DNA of 64,000 nucleotides from Trichinella spiralis (Eukaryota; Nematoda; Enoplea; Trichinellida; Trichinellidae): NCBI GenBank assembly GCA_000181795.3, contig CM012953.1, positions 11,822,006 to 11,886,005 of the forward strand, read 5' to 3'. Shown piece by piece: positions 63,979 to 64,000 of this stretch (position 1 is its first letter; each line of letters starts with the position of its first letter). The notes under the pieces were generated by a model. It saw only the letters and a program-made list of their open reading frames with translations, ran no database searches and was not told where the DNA came from. The position numbers and the translations under genes were made by a program.

Positions 63979-64000
63979 GTGATTGATGCACGACGACCGA

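Overview
The window is AT-rich eukaryotic DNA with spliced genes: GT-AG introns, many of only 50-120 bp, acceptors of the TTTNAG type, and several start codons sitting just behind an acceptor-like CAG/TAG, as expected where spliced leaders are added. The gene set fits a nematode: a cofactor-independent phosphoglycerate mutase, a CED-5/DOCK-type protein, an OV-16-like PEBP, and a secreted cystatin-like protein whose QxVxG site is missing. Degenerate FLYWCH/MULE and gypsy-type elements are also present. I infer a clade I nematode, possibly Trichinella-like; this comes from family knowledge and was not searched.

Layout. 409-2371 (-): complete 9-exon SLC36-type amino-acid transporter (453 aa). 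2372-16563: about 14 kb with no gene I can support, full of microsatellites and G-runs. 16564-23619 (+): mevalonate kinase, 11 exons, with a 3.65 kb first intron and one GC-AG intron. 23620-27867: intergenic, with a TGCATG array. 27868-30401 (+): cofactor-independent phosphoglycerate mutase, 12 exons, 513 aa. 34679-37674 (+): secreted matrix metalloproteinase with a furin-type site and an unrecognised C-terminal region in place of hemopexin repeats. 38784-40077 (+): SNU13/15.5K spliceosomal protein whose first coding exon is only the ATG. 41660-42170 (+): pogo/Tigger-type transposase remnant.

43186-54840 is a transposon-built island. Two antiparallel, decayed gypsy-type LTR retroelements (about 43.2-44.8 kb on + and 53.0-54.8 kb on -) bracket a FLYWCH/MULE transposase fragment, a hAT-type MITE with an 8-bp target duplication, and one intact-looking host gene at 48497-51746. 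That gene is the most unusual item here. Consistent splice phases join a signal peptide, a cystatin-like domain, a NUDT9/TRPM2-type ADP-ribose domain with a damaged Nudix box, and a hydrophobic C-terminal tail. A 56-nt intron decides between the fusion and a stand-alone secreted cystatin-like protein.

After the island come tRNA-Gly(UCC) (54914-54985), a BEL/Pao gag fragment, OSTC (oligosaccharyltransferase subunit) and ribosomal protein S10 (both -, 174 bp apart), a PEBP with a likely signal peptide (59585-60423, +), and the 5' part of a DOCK/CED-5 Rac activator that runs off the right edge. Apart from the cystatin/NUDT9 locus and its surroundings, the genes are ordinary housekeeping or developmental genes and do not form one pathway.
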